Positions 1-8,565 are shown, numbered from the stretch's first letter. The stretch: 64,000 nt of DNA from CATQHL01 sp965204655 (GCA_965204655.1 OZ241998.1:558001-622000); one strand, 5' to 3'. A program made the numbers and translations. The notes: generated by a model not told the origin, from the letters alone.

Positions 1-473
1 TCGGAATCGTAGTATGCCGAGACTGAACGTGAAAATATGTCCTTGTAGTAATCTTCAAGAGAATCTTCAGGCTTCAGCAACCCTAGAAGCGTGTAGAGAG
101 CATCTATTGCATCAAGGTCGGAATATTCCTCTATGGCTATTTCGGCTAGCCTCCCGCGGTAACTCTCCTCGTCTAACAGCAGAACTTTCGGCGGTTCAAG
201 AAACTCTAAACCCCTAATTTTCTCGGTGATCTTGATTAGTTTTGCCATCTCTTCTTCGTAGCGGGAGCGCAACTCTTCGGCATTTGAGGGGGGGTTTTCA
301 GCTGTCGTATTTTCTGGCGCAGAGGTGTCCTCCACAGAGGAATCAGGCTTGGTGGTATCCGGGGCAACAACCCCTTCCTCCTGAGATACTCCGCAGGAGA
401 TACTCAGAAAAATCCAAACAGGTATCAGAAGGAACGCCAGAGGGCTGCCCCTGTTTGCCCTTACCCTCTGCAT
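1..473 (-). CDS. Putative lipoprotein, 3' end cut by window edge
   Basis: An ATG at 473 opens a frame that stays open to the left edge, giving 157 visible residues. The N-terminus has basic residues, then a hydrophobic stretch (residues 11-26) and Cys27, so an exported lipoprotein is likely; Ser at -3 makes the lipobox imperfect. A Pro/Thr/Glu-rich linker (about 28-65) follows, then an acidic helical region with a Gly-Leu-Glu-Phe motif. I do not recognise the family with certainty; it recalls secreted actinobacterial proteins with a metallopeptidase-like fold, but no zinc motif lies in the visible part. It overlaps the end of lspA by 13 nt, so it is probably the last or next-to-last gene of the traR-lspA operon. 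Confidence 0.7.
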   Translation of the reverse strand, partial: MQRVRANRGSPLAFLLIPVWIFLSISCGVSQEEGVVAPDTTKPDSSVEDTSAPENTTAENPPSNAEELRSRYEEEMAKLIKITEKIRGLEFLEPPKVLLLDEESYRGRLAEIAIEEYSDLDAIDALYTLLGLLKPEDSLEDYYKDIFSRSVSAYYDS

Positions 474-1078
474 CTAGGCGTCGGAGGCTGGATATTTGTG
501 CTCATTCCCAGCTTGCTCCTCCCACTTCCACTTTTCTCCTTCTCTGGCGCCGGTACCCCCTCCATGGTATTTGCTTCTAGGGCATTCACGTTGGTTGCTG
601 CTTTCTCTTCGTTTTCGGTTTTCCGCGAGAAAACCGAAAAGAGGACGAACAACAAGACGCCTATGGTGATGCCGGAATCGGCCACGTTGAAGATCGGCCA
701 CCACTGCAGGTCGATGAAGTCCACCACTTTGCCGCTGAAGAAACCTTCGCCGCCTCTGAACGCTCGATCTCCCAGGTTGCCCAGCGCGCCTCCCAGCACC
801 AGTCCTGCCACTACTGAAACAAATCGGCTTTCATTCCGCCAAGTGCCTACAACTATCAGAATTGAAACGACCACAACCAAGACGGTGATAACCGGCGCGA
901 GGGACGATCCCAGGCCGAAAACCGCCCCTTCGTTGAAGGTCAACTTGAAGCGCAGCGTCCAGAAAAGGTCGATGTCCCGGTCGGCGAGGGCATTGACCGC
1001 CCACGCTTTGGTGAGTTGATCTAGCAACAACCAGAGTGCAGCGACGCCCGCTGAGAGCAGGCGTCGGTTACGCAACAA
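461..1078 (-). CDS. lspA: Lipoprotein signal peptidase (signal peptidase II)
   Basis: LspA is the inner-membrane aspartyl protease that cleaves prolipoproteins ahead of the lipidated cysteine. From the chosen start it is 205 aa. Four hydrophobic segments are seen, with FNEGAVFG near residue 48, GNLGDR at 100-105 (catalytic Asp104) and FNVADSGI at 130-137 (catalytic Asp134). The C-terminal 45 residues are charged and low-complexity, longer than in most family members. The start is TTG at 1078 (a second TTG follows at 1075), about 11 nt after an AAGGAGG that overlaps the traR stop codon. The same frame runs upstream to 1264 but there lies inside traR. Adjacency of a TraR/DksA-family gene and lspA is common in Actinobacteria. 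Confidence 0.93.
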   Translation of the reverse strand: MLRNRRLLSAGVAALWLLLDQLTKAWAVNALADRDIDLFWTLRFKLTFNEGAVFGLGSSLAPVITVLVVVVSILIVVGTWRNESRFVSVVAGLVLGGALGNLGDRAFRGGEGFFSGKVVDFIDLQWWPIFNVADSGITIGVLLFVLFSVFSRKTENEEKAATNVNALEANTMEGVPAPEKEKSGSGRSKLGMSTNIQPPTPRCRG

Positions 1079-1094
1079 GCGGCTGTGGGCCTCC

Positions 1095-3131
1095 TTAGTG
1101 CCGCCCGTAGCCGCCGGCCTTGTGCTCGATCCTTTCCGATGCCCAGGGAATCGCACGGAGGCGGTCCTTTTGGATAGGTTTCCCGGAAGCCGTGCAGATG
1201 CCGTAGGTACCTGCTTCCAATCGAGCCAAGGCTGCGTCGATCTCCTCCACTGCAGCTCGAGCATGGGCGCTTAGGGCGAGGTCAAGCTCCCGCTCCACCG
1301 CCCAGGTGGCGCCTTCACCCGATTCCTCATCGAATTGCAGATCGCCGGGTTCCCGCATCTCCAGCAGGGAATCGGCTTCCTTCGCCTTGATTTCCGCCGA
1401 CTTGAGGTGCTGGGCGCGCGCTTTTTCTAGGGCGACCTTCTGCTTCGCCAAGAAATCTGGCGAAAAGTGGGGTTCCTTTTTGGCTTTGAGCTTCGCTGCC
1501 TTCTCAGCGGCCGTCGCAGCCTTTGCGGCCTCCGTTGCTTTTGTTGCAGCCGCCTTTGCGGCTTTCGCTGCCTTCTCAGCCTCCGTAGCAGCCTTCTTAG
1601 CGACCTTCGCTGTCTCCGTTGCTTTCGTTGCGGCTTTCGCGGCCTTTTCAGCTTCCGTAGCAGCTTTCTTAGCGACTTTGGCTGTCTCTGTTGCTTTTGT
1701 TGCAGCCGCCTTTGCGGCCGTCGCGGCCTTCTCAGCGGCCGTCGCAGCCTTTGCGGCCTCTGTTGCTTTGGTTGCAGCCGCCTTTGCGGCTTTCGCTGCC
1801 TTCTCAGCTTCCGCAGCGGCTTTCGGCTTGGCCTCCGTCCGGCCTTTGGCTACGGGGGCTTTGGCCTTGCTGGCAGGCTTCGTTGCGGTCTTCTTTGTCT
1901 GCGTTGGCGTCTGCGTTGGCTTGGTTGCGGTTTTGGGTTGGCTAGCAGCCTTCGACTTGGTGGCAGCCTTCACAGACTGAGCCTTAGCGGCAGGAGCGGC
2001 TTCCGGCTTCGCCGCCTTCGCAGGGGGCTTCGCAGCCTTCCCAGAGGGCTTCGTTGCGGCTGCGACAGTCTTCGCAGGGGCTTTCGGTTTGGCAGCCTTC
2101 GCGGCTTTCGCAGGGGGCTTCGTTGCGGACTTCGCGGCTTTCGCAGGGGCCTTCGTTGCGGCTGCGGCAGACTTCGCAGGTTTGGTTGCTGTCTTGGGTT
2201 GGCTAGCAGCCTTCGACTTGGTGGCAGTCTTCACAGACTGAGCCTTAGCGGCAGATGCGGCTTCCGGCTTCGCGGCTTTCGCAGGGGGCTTCGCCGCAGT
2301 TTCCGACTTCGTCACCTTCGCGGCGGTCTTCACAGGGGCCTTCGGTTTGGCAGCCTTCGCGGCGGTCTTCGCAGGGGCCTTCGTTGCGGCTGCGGCAACC
2401 TTCGCAGCCTTTGCAGGTTTGGTTGCTGTCTTGGGTTGGCTAGCAGCCTTCGACTTGGTGACAGTCTTCACAGACTGAGCCTTAGCGGCAGATGCGGCTT
2501 CCGGCTTCGCGGCTTTCGCAGGGGGCTTCGTTGCGGCTGCGGCAACCTTCGCAGCCTTTGCAGGTTTGGTTGCTGTCTTGGGTTGGCTAGCAGCCTTCGA
2601 CTTGGTGACAGTCTTCACAGACTGAGCCTTAGCGGCAGATGCGGCTTCCGGTTTCGCGGCTTTCGCAGGGGGCTTCGTTGCAGTTTCCGACTTCGCTACC
2701 TTCGCGGAGGGCTTCGCAGGGGCTTTCGGTTTGGCGGACTTCGCAGGGGCCTTCGTTGCAGCCTTCGCAGCCTTTGCGGGGGGCTTCGTTGCGGCTGCGG
2801 CAGCCTTCGCGGTCTTCGCAGCAGCCTTCGCCGTCTTCGCAGGCTTTGCGGCGGTTTTGGGTTGGCTAGCAGACTTCGACTTGGTGGCAGTCTTCGCAGA
2901 CTGAGCCTTGGCGGCAGGAGCGGCTTCCGGCTTCGCAGCCTTCGTCGCGACCTTCGCAGCCTTCGCAGGGGTTTTCGTTGCGGTTTTCGTTGCCTTTTTA
3001 GTCTTGGCTGCGGCTTTTGGCTTGGCCGCCGTCCGGGCCTTGGGCACGGCGGCCTTGGTCTTGCTGTCAGCCTTCGACTTGCTAGATGTCTTGGTCGACT
3101 CTGAAGCCTTTGTAGCGGCGGTCTTTGACAT
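1095..3131 (-). CDS. TraR/DksA-family protein with giant Ala/Lys/Pro repeat arm
   Basis: A 678-aa protein. Residues 1-550 consist almost only of Ala, Lys, Pro, Thr and Ser, in PAKAAKP/ATKP-type repeats like those of histone H1 and bacterial HU tails. Residues 553-678 match the TraR/DksA fold: a long helical hairpin, then YGICTASGKPI and RLRAIPWA where the family has a four-cysteine zinc finger. Only one cysteine (Cys646) remains, so zinc binding is unlikely. TraR/DksA proteins act through the RNA polymerase secondary channel. The cationic arm suggests DNA or RNA binding; that is inference. A module resembling AKAQSVKT-TKSKAASQPKT recurs five times, two copies exactly 147 bp apart. ATG start with GGAG about 12 nt upstream. 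Confidence 0.88.
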   Translation of the reverse strand: MSKTAATKASESTKTSSKSKADSKTKAAVPKARTAAKPKAAAKTKKATKTATKTPAKAAKVATKAAKPEAAPAAKAQSAKTATKSKSASQPKTAAKPAKTAKAAAKTAKAAAAATKPPAKAAKAATKAPAKSAKPKAPAKPSAKVAKSETATKPPAKAAKPEAASAAKAQSVKTVTKSKAASQPKTATKPAKAAKVAAAATKPPAKAAKPEAASAAKAQSVKTVTKSKAASQPKTATKPAKAAKVAAAATKAPAKTAAKAAKPKAPVKTAAKVTKSETAAKPPAKAAKPEAASAAKAQSVKTATKSKAASQPKTATKPAKSAAAATKAPAKAAKSATKPPAKAAKAAKPKAPAKTVAAATKPSGKAAKPPAKAAKPEAAPAAKAQSVKAATKSKAASQPKTATKPTQTPTQTKKTATKPASKAKAPVAKGRTEAKPKAAAEAEKAAKAAKAAATKATEAAKAATAAEKAATAAKAAATKATETAKVAKKAATEAEKAAKAATKATETAKVAKKAATEAEKAAKAAKAAATKATEAAKAATAAEKAAKLKAKKEPHFSPDFLAKQKVALEKARAQHLKSAEIKAKEADSLLEMREPGDLQFDEESGEGATWAVERELDLALSAHARAAVEEIDAALARLEAGTYGICTASGKPIQKDRLRAIPWASERIEHKAGGYGRH
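1953..2880 (-). repeat. In-frame repeats inside the TraR-like gene
   Basis: The block starting cgacttggtg and continuing into the cagactgagcc segment recurs at 1953, 2214, 2451, 2598 and 2877. The spacings are 261, 237, 147 and 279 bp, all multiples of three, so the reading frame is kept. The 2451 and 2598 copies form a near-perfect 147-bp (49-codon) tandem duplication. Copy number probably varies between strains, and assembly from short reads could be unreliable here. Confidence 0.9.
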
Positions 3132-3415
3132 TTCTATCTATTTCTCCGATACTTCCCGAATAAGAGGGCACTCCAATATTAACGACTCCCCTTTGGTGGA
3201 CTTGTCTATACAAAACCCCCGATTACCCTAAATCCCTTACCCTAAGTCCCTACCCTAAATCTCGTGCCCTAAGGCCTTTACCCTAACTACCTTACCCTCT
3301 CAACCTAACTCCGTGCACTTAAGTCTTTTGCCTAAGTCCTCAAGCAGTTTAATTATACAGTGAAACACGCAAAATCCAAGTATCAGTAACCACCCACAGA
3401 TCCCCCAACAAGGTC
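3132..3415. promoter_or_regulatory. Divergent traR/ileS intergenic region
   Basis: 284 bp separate the divergent traR-like and ileS starts. An AT-rich stretch at 3349-3359 (taattatacag) could supply an ileS -10 element, and a TAATAT on the minus strand near 3177-3182 could serve traR; neither has a convincing -35. The middle is occupied by the 14-bp array listed separately. I looked for a T-box leader before ileS and saw no specifier-loop or ACC-end-binding motif. ileS has only a weak AAGG about 4 nt before its ATG. Confidence 0.4.
3223..3306. repeat. Six tandem 14-bp units, consensus TTACCCTAAATCCC
   Basis: Units begin at 3223, 3237, 3251, 3265, 3279 and 3293, each exactly 14 bp. The first two differ at one base and later units decay from the shared core ACCCTAA; traces may continue to about 3340. 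The array lies in the divergent traR/ileS spacer. It resembles a telomere repeat only by chance. It may be a decayed minisatellite or a set of phased protein-binding sites. Confidence 0.85.
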
Positions 3416-6400
3416 ATGCAGAAAGCCCCTCACTACCCACATGTTGAAGCGAAGCCGGACTTCGCCGCCCTGGAAACCCGCGTACTGGCCTACTGGAAGG
3501 CGCACGCCGTCTTTGAAGCCTCACTGGAAGCCCGCGAAACTGGAGAAAACGGCCAGAACGAGTACGTCTTCTATGACGGGCCTCCTTTTGCCAACGGCCT
3601 GCCTCATACCGGGAACCTGCTCACGGGCTACGTGAAGGACATAGTCCCCCGCTACCGGACGATGCGCGGCAGACGAGTGGATCGACGCTTCGGCTGGGAC
3701 TGCCACGGGCTGCCCCCAGAGATGGAAGCAGAAAAAGAGCTCAACGTGACCGGGCGAAAGGCCATTGAAGAGTTCGGCATCCACCGCTTCAACGAGCAGT
3801 GCCGGAATTCGGTGATGCGCTACACCGGGGAGTGGCAGCGATATGTGAACCGCCAGGCTCGCTGGGTGGACTTTGAGAACGACTACAAGACGATGGACTT
3901 GTCTTTCATGGAGAGCGTCATGTGGGCGTTCAAGCGCCTCTGGGAAAAGGGGCTTGTCTACGAGGCCTACCGCGTACTCCCCTACTCCTGGGGGGCAGAG
4001 ACACCGCTCTCTAACTTTGAAATCCGGATGGACGACGCCACCCGCCCGCGTGAAGACCCAGCGATCACCGTCACCTTTGACCTGCGTCCCCGCAGCGGCG
4101 ACCCCGGCCCTCTGAAACTCTGGGCGTGGACGACGACTCCCTGGACGCTCCCCAGCAATCTGGCGCTGGCCGTGGATGCCGATCTGCGCTACGCCGTCTT
4201 TCAGGAAGGGAAGGGCGAGGAGAGCGTTTTCCACGTTCTGGCGGAAGCAGCCGAGAAACGCTACGAAACGAATCTGAGGGAGTGCGCTCGCTGGGGCACC
4301 CTGCTGGGAAGCGACCTGATAGGGCGCGACTTCGCACCGCTCTTTGAATATTTCGTCGGCAGCCCCGAAGCCGAACGGGCGTTCAAGGTTCTAGGCGCAG
4401 ACTTCATTGACACCGAAGACGGCACAGGGGCAGTGCACATGGCCCCGGGGTTTGGGGAAGAAGACCAGCGCCTCTGCGAAGAGGCCGGGATGGGAATCGT
4501 GACCCCGGTAGACGAATCAGGACGTTTTACCTCGGAGGTCTCTGACTGGGCGGGGATGAACGTATTTGAAGCTAATAAAGACATCATCGCCGTGCTCAAG
4601 CAGCAAGGCAGAATCGTCAGGCACGACACATACGTGCACAACTACCCCCACTGCTGGCGCACCGACACCCCGGTCATCTACAAGGCGCTGAGTTCCTGGT
4701 ACGTGAAGGTCACCAGCATTCGCGAGCGCATGCTGGAGTTGAACCAAGAGATCAACTGGATTCCCGACCACGTGCGGGACGGGCGTTTTGGAAAGTGGCT
4801 GGAAGGGGCGCGGGATTGGTCGATCAGCCGCAACCGCTTCTGGGGCTCCCCCATTCCGGTCTGGTGTTCCGACGACCCCGCCCACCCTCGGGTTGACGTC
4901 TATGGCAGCTTGGACGAGCTAGAGAGGGACTTCGGAGTGCGCCCTGACGATCTGCATCGTCCGTTCATCGACTCCCTGACCCGCCCCAACCCCGACGACC
5001 CCAGCGGGGAGTCCACCATGCGCAGGGTGCCGGAGGTCTTGGACTGCTGGTTCGAGTCGGGGTCTATGCCCTTTGCCCAGAACCACTACCCCTTTGAGAA
5101 CAAGAAGTGGTTTGAGAACCACTTCCCGGCCGACTTCATCGTGGAGTACGTGAATCAGACGCGAGGATGGTTCTACACCCTTCACGTTCTCGCCACCGCC
5201 CTTTTTGATCGTCCTCCCTTCCGCAACGCACTCTGTCACGGTGTTGTGCTGGCTGCGGACGGATCCAAGCTCTCCAAGCGGCTGCGCAACTACACCGACC
5301 CTGAAGTGATCTTTGCCAAGCAGGGTTCGGACGCCTACCGCTGGTACCTCGTGTCTTCCCCCGTGCTGCGCGGGGGCGACCTGAGGATTCAGGATGCGGG
5401 AGTGGACGCCGTAGTGCGGGAGATCCTGTACCCGATCTGGAATGCTTATTCCTTCTTCTGCCTCTATGCCAACGCCGACGAGAGGCGGGCTGAGGAAGAC
5501 GCGAGCTCCGAAAACATCCTTGACCGCTACATCCTGGCCAAGAGCAGGCAACTGATAGAGGACGCGGCTGCCTGCCTTGATGCCTACGACGTCCCTGGGG
5601 CATGCGGCAAGATCGAAGGCTTTCTGCCTGCTTTGAACAACTGGTACATCCGCCGCAGCCGCGAGCGCTTCTGGTCGCCTTCCGCAGAAAGCGATCCTGC
5701 TGAGAAGCAGGCCGCCTATAACACTCTGTATGTGGCGCTGCTGACCCTCGTCAAAGTGGCCGCGCCTCTGCTGCCGCTCATAAGCGAGGCCATCTATCTC
5801 GGTTTGACCGACGGCGGGGAGGGACGCAGCGACGCTTCTGCGAGCCTGCACCTCTGCGACTGGCCGGAGGCCGCCTCCTTGCCGGACGACCCGGAGTTGG
5901 CGGCTGCCATGGACCTCGCTAGGGCGGTCTGCTCGGGGGCGCTGGGGGTGAGAGCAGCCAACAGGATCCCTGCCCGCCAGCCCCTCACGTCCTTGACGGC
6001 GGCAGGCAAGGGCGCCGAAAGCCTGAGGCCGTTCATAGACCTGATTGCCGCGGAGGTGAACGTCAAGGAGGTCAGTCTGAATGAGGAATTAGGCCCCGAT
6101 GTGAGCTTTCGGTTGCGTCCGAGAGGCGACGTGCTAGGGCCGCTCCTTGGCTCTGCTGTGCAGGGGGTGATGGCTGCCGCACGAAGGGGCGAGTGGGAAC
6201 GCCGCAGCGAAGGCGGCGTAGTGGTGGACGGCGTGAGGCTGGAGGAAGGGCAGTACAGGATCGACCTTCAGTCGGAGGACAAGAAGGCGAGCGCAGTGAT
6301 CCCCGAAAGCGGTCTGGTCATCTCCCTGGACCTCGACCTGACCCCTGAATTGCGCTCGGAGGGGACGGCGCGTCACTTGGTGCGCCTGCTTCAGCAGGCA

Positions 6401-6631
6401 AGGCGAGAGCTTGATTTCAACGTGAGCGACAGGGTGGAGTTGACCCTCGATCTCGACGACGATCTGACCCGAGCCGTCTCTGCGCACGAGCAGTACATAG
6501 CCGAGCAGGTTCTGGCGTTAAAGGTGGACTACGCAGCGTTGGAGGCGGAGGCCGGCGGCGGGCCTTCGGGCGAAGGAGAGCTAGACGGACGAAAGGTTCG
6601 CTGGAGGCTGACGCAGGTTTCGTCGGGTTGA
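3416..6631 (+). CDS. ileS: Isoleucyl-tRNA synthetase, eukaryotic-like type (IleRS2)
   Basis: Charges tRNA-Ile in the cytoplasm. At 1071 aa it has the length and motifs of the type 2 enzymes common in Actinobacteria and linked to mupirocin tolerance. The first signature region reads PFANGLPHTGN (residues 57-67), so the HIGH motif is HTGN with Asn for the last His. The second signature is KLSKR at 618-622. The editing domain lies between them, and an anticodon-binding domain plus a long C-terminal extension follow. The conserved ARWVDFENDYKT stretch is present. ATG start at 3416; the gene stands alone on the plus strand. Expression of tRNA-Ile2 (CAT) at 49.9 kb is functionally linked but not physically near. 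Confidence 0.97.
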   Translation: MQKAPHYPHVEAKPDFAALETRVLAYWKAHAVFEASLEARETGENGQNEYVFYDGPPFANGLPHTGNLLTGYVKDIVPRYRTMRGRRVDRRFGWDCHGLPPEMEAEKELNVTGRKAIEEFGIHRFNEQCRNSVMRYTGEWQRYVNRQARWVDFENDYKTMDLSFMESVMWAFKRLWEKGLVYEAYRVLPYSWGAETPLSNFEIRMDDATRPREDPAITVTFDLRPRSGDPGPLKLWAWTTTPWTLPSNLALAVDADLRYAVFQEGKGEESVFHVLAEAAEKRYETNLRECARWGTLLGSDLIGRDFAPLFEYFVGSPEAERAFKVLGADFIDTEDGTGAVHMAPGFGEEDQRLCEEAGMGIVTPVDESGRFTSEVSDWAGMNVFEANKDIIAVLKQQGRIVRHDTYVHNYPHCWRTDTPVIYKALSSWYVKVTSIRERMLELNQEINWIPDHVRDGRFGKWLEGARDWSISRNRFWGSPIPVWCSDDPAHPRVDVYGSLDELERDFGVRPDDLHRPFIDSLTRPNPDDPSGESTMRRVPEVLDCWFESGSMPFAQNHYPFENKKWFENHFPADFIVEYVNQTRGWFYTLHVLATALFDRPPFRNALCHGVVLAADGSKLSKRLRNYTDPEVIFAKQGSDAYRWYLVSSPVLRGGDLRIQDAGVDAVVREILYPIWNAYSFFCLYANADERRAEEDASSENILDRYILAKSRQLIEDAAACLDAYDVPGACGKIEGFLPALNNWYIRRSRERFWSPSAESDPAEKQAAYNTLYVALLTLVKVAAPLLPLISEAIYLGLTDGGEGRSDASASLHLCDWPEAASLPDDPELAAAMDLARAVCSGALGVRAANRIPARQPLTSLTAAGKGAESLRPFIDLIAAEVNVKEVSLNEELGPDVSFRLRPRGDVLGPLLGSAVQGVMAAARRGEWERRSEGGVVVDGVRLEEGQYRIDLQSEDKKASAVIPESGLVISLDLDLTPELRSEGTARHLVRLLQQARRELDFNVSDRVELTLDLDDDLTRAVSAHEQYIAEQVLALKVDYAALEAEAGGGPSGEGELDGRKVRWRLTQVSSG

Positions 6632-6736
6632 CAGCGGGCGAGCGGGCGGATCAGAGGAGGGTTTGGGTGGCTGGGAGGGCTGGGAGTGAACGGAGGTCAC
6701 CCGGACGAAGCGGGAGAGTCCTCGCTGGCGAGAAAG

Positions 6737-7006
6737 CTAAGAGCAGACCCATCGGCGGATGAAGATGAGCAGCGTCACGACGATCGCCGGGATGAAATCA
6801 AGACCTGTCGTCCCTACTCGCAGCGGTGGAATTATGCGGCGAAGGGGCTTAACCAGCGGATCAGTGAGCGCGTAAAGAAAGCCGCCGAGGGTGGCCGCCA
6901 TCCCGTAGCGGGAAACGCGTATCCAAGACAACAGGATGCGGGCGAAGAAGGCCGCTATGTAGATGAGCAGCGCCCAGCACATGATCTCCCGAAGAATGCT
7001 CACCAT
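6737..7006 (-). CDS. YggT family membrane protein
   Basis: An 89-aa protein with two hydrophobic segments (about residues 8-27 and 65-83) around a conserved basic loop with TDPLVKPLRRIIPP. YggT proteins lie beside sepF in division clusters of Gram-positive bacteria and cyanobacteria and are thought to help membrane or division-site organisation. Here it follows sepF by 71 nt, the usual actinobacterial order. In many Actinobacteria the next gene is divIVA/wag31, but here the convergent ileS follows, so no DivIVA gene is seen. Confidence 0.9.
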   Translation of the reverse strand: MVSILREIMCWALLIYIAAFFARILLSWIRVSRYGMAATLGGFLYALTDPLVKPLRRIIPPLRVGTTGLDFIPAIVVTLLIFIRRWVCS

Positions 7007-7077
7007 TCTTCACGCACCCGAGCGGCTTGAATCCGATCCGTTCGGAGTGCGGAAACAACGTTGCGGCGTCGGAGGTG

Positions 7078-7656
7078 TCAGCGGCTGCTGGTGGAGAGGG
7101 CGGGATCGTCCATCGCAACTTTCACGTCGCTCGGACTCAGCAGGTAGACGCCCAAGGTGACGCGTTCAACCTTTCCGTCGAGACCGAAGCAGAGCCCGCT
7201 CACGAAGTCCACCAGCCTGCGTCGAAGATCTAGGTCAACGTCTTCCAGATTGACTATCACCGGTTGGCGGTTCTTGAACTGCTCTCCTATCTCCTGAGCG
7301 TCTTCGTAACTTCTCGGGTTGATCACCATCGGTTTGACAGGATCGGCGTAGTTGAGGGGACGCACCGTGCTGCTGACGCCAGAAGGCGAACCGGAAGTGG
7401 ACGACACCGGGAAGGCGGTGTCTGCCGAAGCGTATTCGTAGGACTGCTGCGGTTGCGGCTGCGGCGGCTGCGGTGGAAGCGTTGGCATGGGCTCAGCAAC
7501 TACCTGCGGCTCAGGAGGTGCCGAAGCCGGGTAGAAGTGTTGTTGTGCGGGCACCTCGTAGTGATGATCCCCGTGAGAGGGCACGTGCTCGGCGTATGGG
7601 TCGATCTCGTCGGGTCCCAAGCCCAGCCAATGGGCAAACCTTTTAATAGTCGACAT
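7078..7656 (-). CDS. sepF: Cell division protein SepF
   Basis: SepF binds the FtsZ tail and anchors the Z-ring to the membrane; it is the main anchor in lineages without FtsA, and no ftsA is seen here. The 192-aa product starts with an amphipathic membrane-binding helix (residues 1-12), has a Pro/Gln-rich linker (about 35-90), and ends in the SepF fold with PRSYEDAQEIGEQFKN and a VDFVSGLCFGLDG stretch. ATG at 7656 is chosen because AGGAGATCGG directly precedes it and because family members begin with this helix. A hairpin terminator follows yggS upstream, so sepF-yggT probably has its own promoter. Confidence 0.95.
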   Translation of the reverse strand: MSTIKRFAHWLGLGPDEIDPYAEHVPSHGDHHYEVPAQQHFYPASAPPEPQVVAEPMPTLPPQPPQPQPQQSYEYASADTAFPVSSTSGSPSGVSSTVRPLNYADPVKPMVINPRSYEDAQEIGEQFKNRQPVIVNLEDVDLDLRRRLVDFVSGLCFGLDGKVERVTLGVYLLSPSDVKVAMDDPALSTSSR

Positions 7657-7807
7657 CCGATCTCCTGTTCCTATATTCCTGCCCGCAAGCAGCGAACCGC
7701 TCCGTCCGCCGGCAAGAGGCAACGTTCCCTGTCGACACGCTCTTACTTTAGTCAAGCAAGTTAGCAGAGGTGAGAGGGGAATTCCGGAAAGGGGGCTGAA
7801 AATGCGG

Positions 7808-7830
7808 TTAAAAGGGGAGGCGTCTCCCCT
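7808..7830 (-). terminator. Rho-independent terminator after yggS
   Basis: On the minus strand a perfect 6-bp stem GGGGAG/CTCCCC with an ACGC loop is followed by TTTTAA. It lies 16-38 nt past the yggS stop. It is the clearest intrinsic terminator in the division cluster and separates the ftsZ-pgeF-yggS end from sepF. Confidence 0.75.
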
Positions 7831-7845
7831 CTTGTCTGCGGCTTT

Positions 7846-8565
7846 TCAGATTGCCGATGGGGTGAAAAGAACCCTTCCCAGCCTTAGCATGTTCGCTCCT
7901 TCCAGCAGCGCCGCTTCCCAGTCGCTGCTGGTGCCCATGCTGCGCGTAGGCAGATCCAAGTCGTCCGCAAGGGAGCGCAAGGAGCGGAACTCCGAGCGGA
8001 TCTGCTCAGGCGGGCCCTGAAGCGCCATGGCCATGAGACCCTCCACGTTCAGACCTGCTGCTCGGGACTGCTCAAGCAGCAGGGGAATTTCATCCGGAAG
8101 GCATCCCCCGCGTCCCGGAAGTATCCGGGGGGACACCTGCAGGAGCACCCGCGCTCCGGGCGAACGGCGGGCTATCTCGGTCGCCGTGGGCAGGCGGTCT
8201 ACGCTTTGCCAGAGGGTGACGCTGTGAGCGATTTTCCGTACTTTGTTTCTTTGCAGGTTGCCGATGAAGTGCCAGCGGGCGGCGCGCTGGCGCGCTGGCG
8301 TGTCTGCGTCGCCCGCAGCGTCATCCGCTGCCTGCGGCGACTCTAGAAACTCCTGCGCTTTGGCGGCTAACTCGTTGGCGTAATTCTCGCCTAGGTCGCA
8401 CAGCCCTGCAGCGACGGCCGCTGCTGCGTCGCTGAGCGGTCGCCCTTTGGTAACCGCCACCACTTTTATCCCTGAGGGGTCGCCCCCCAAATCCGACGCC
8501 CGGTTCAATATTCTCTCCAGGTTGATCTTGACGTCCGCCTTCAGGTCCCGAACTTCGCCCTCCAT
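7846..8565 (-). CDS. YggS/PLPBP family pyridoxal phosphate-binding protein
   Basis: A cytoplasmic single-domain PLP-binding protein that keeps free PLP and amino-acid pools in balance; it has no known catalytic substrate. The 239-aa product has VVAVTKGRP (Lys40 binds PLP), GENYANEL, WHFIGNLQRNK and a C-terminal SMGTSSDWEAAL phosphate-binding loop. ATG at 8565 shares its A with the pgeF stop (TGATG); a GTG three bases upstream is possible. The order ftsZ-pgeF-yggS-sepF is a standard actinobacterial arrangement. Confidence 0.94.
   Translation of the reverse strand: MEGEVRDLKADVKINLERILNRASDLGGDPSGIKVVAVTKGRPLSDAAAAVAAGLCDLGENYANELAAKAQEFLESPQAADDAAGDADTPARQRAARWHFIGNLQRNKVRKIAHSVTLWQSVDRLPTATEIARRSPGARVLLQVSPRILPGRGGCLPDEIPLLLEQSRAAGLNVEGLMAMALQGPPEQIRSEFRSLRSLADDLDLPTRSMGTSSDWEAALLEGANMLRLGRVLFTPSAI

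Noticed and set aside
1306..3231. Long plus-strand frames opposite the TraR-like gene, rich in Leu/Arg/Cys/Gly or Ala/Phe/Val
   Set aside because: They are mirror frames of the Ala/Lys/Pro repeat, with no start signals and no family resemblance; the minus-strand gene ends in a real TraR domain.
3223..3306. Telomere-like CCCTAA repeats
   Set aside because: The period is 14 bp and units decay; the site is internal to a normal gene neighbourhood.
3132..3415. T-box riboswitch before ileS
   Set aside because: No specifier loop or tRNA-end-binding bulge is present, and the space is filled by the 14-bp array.
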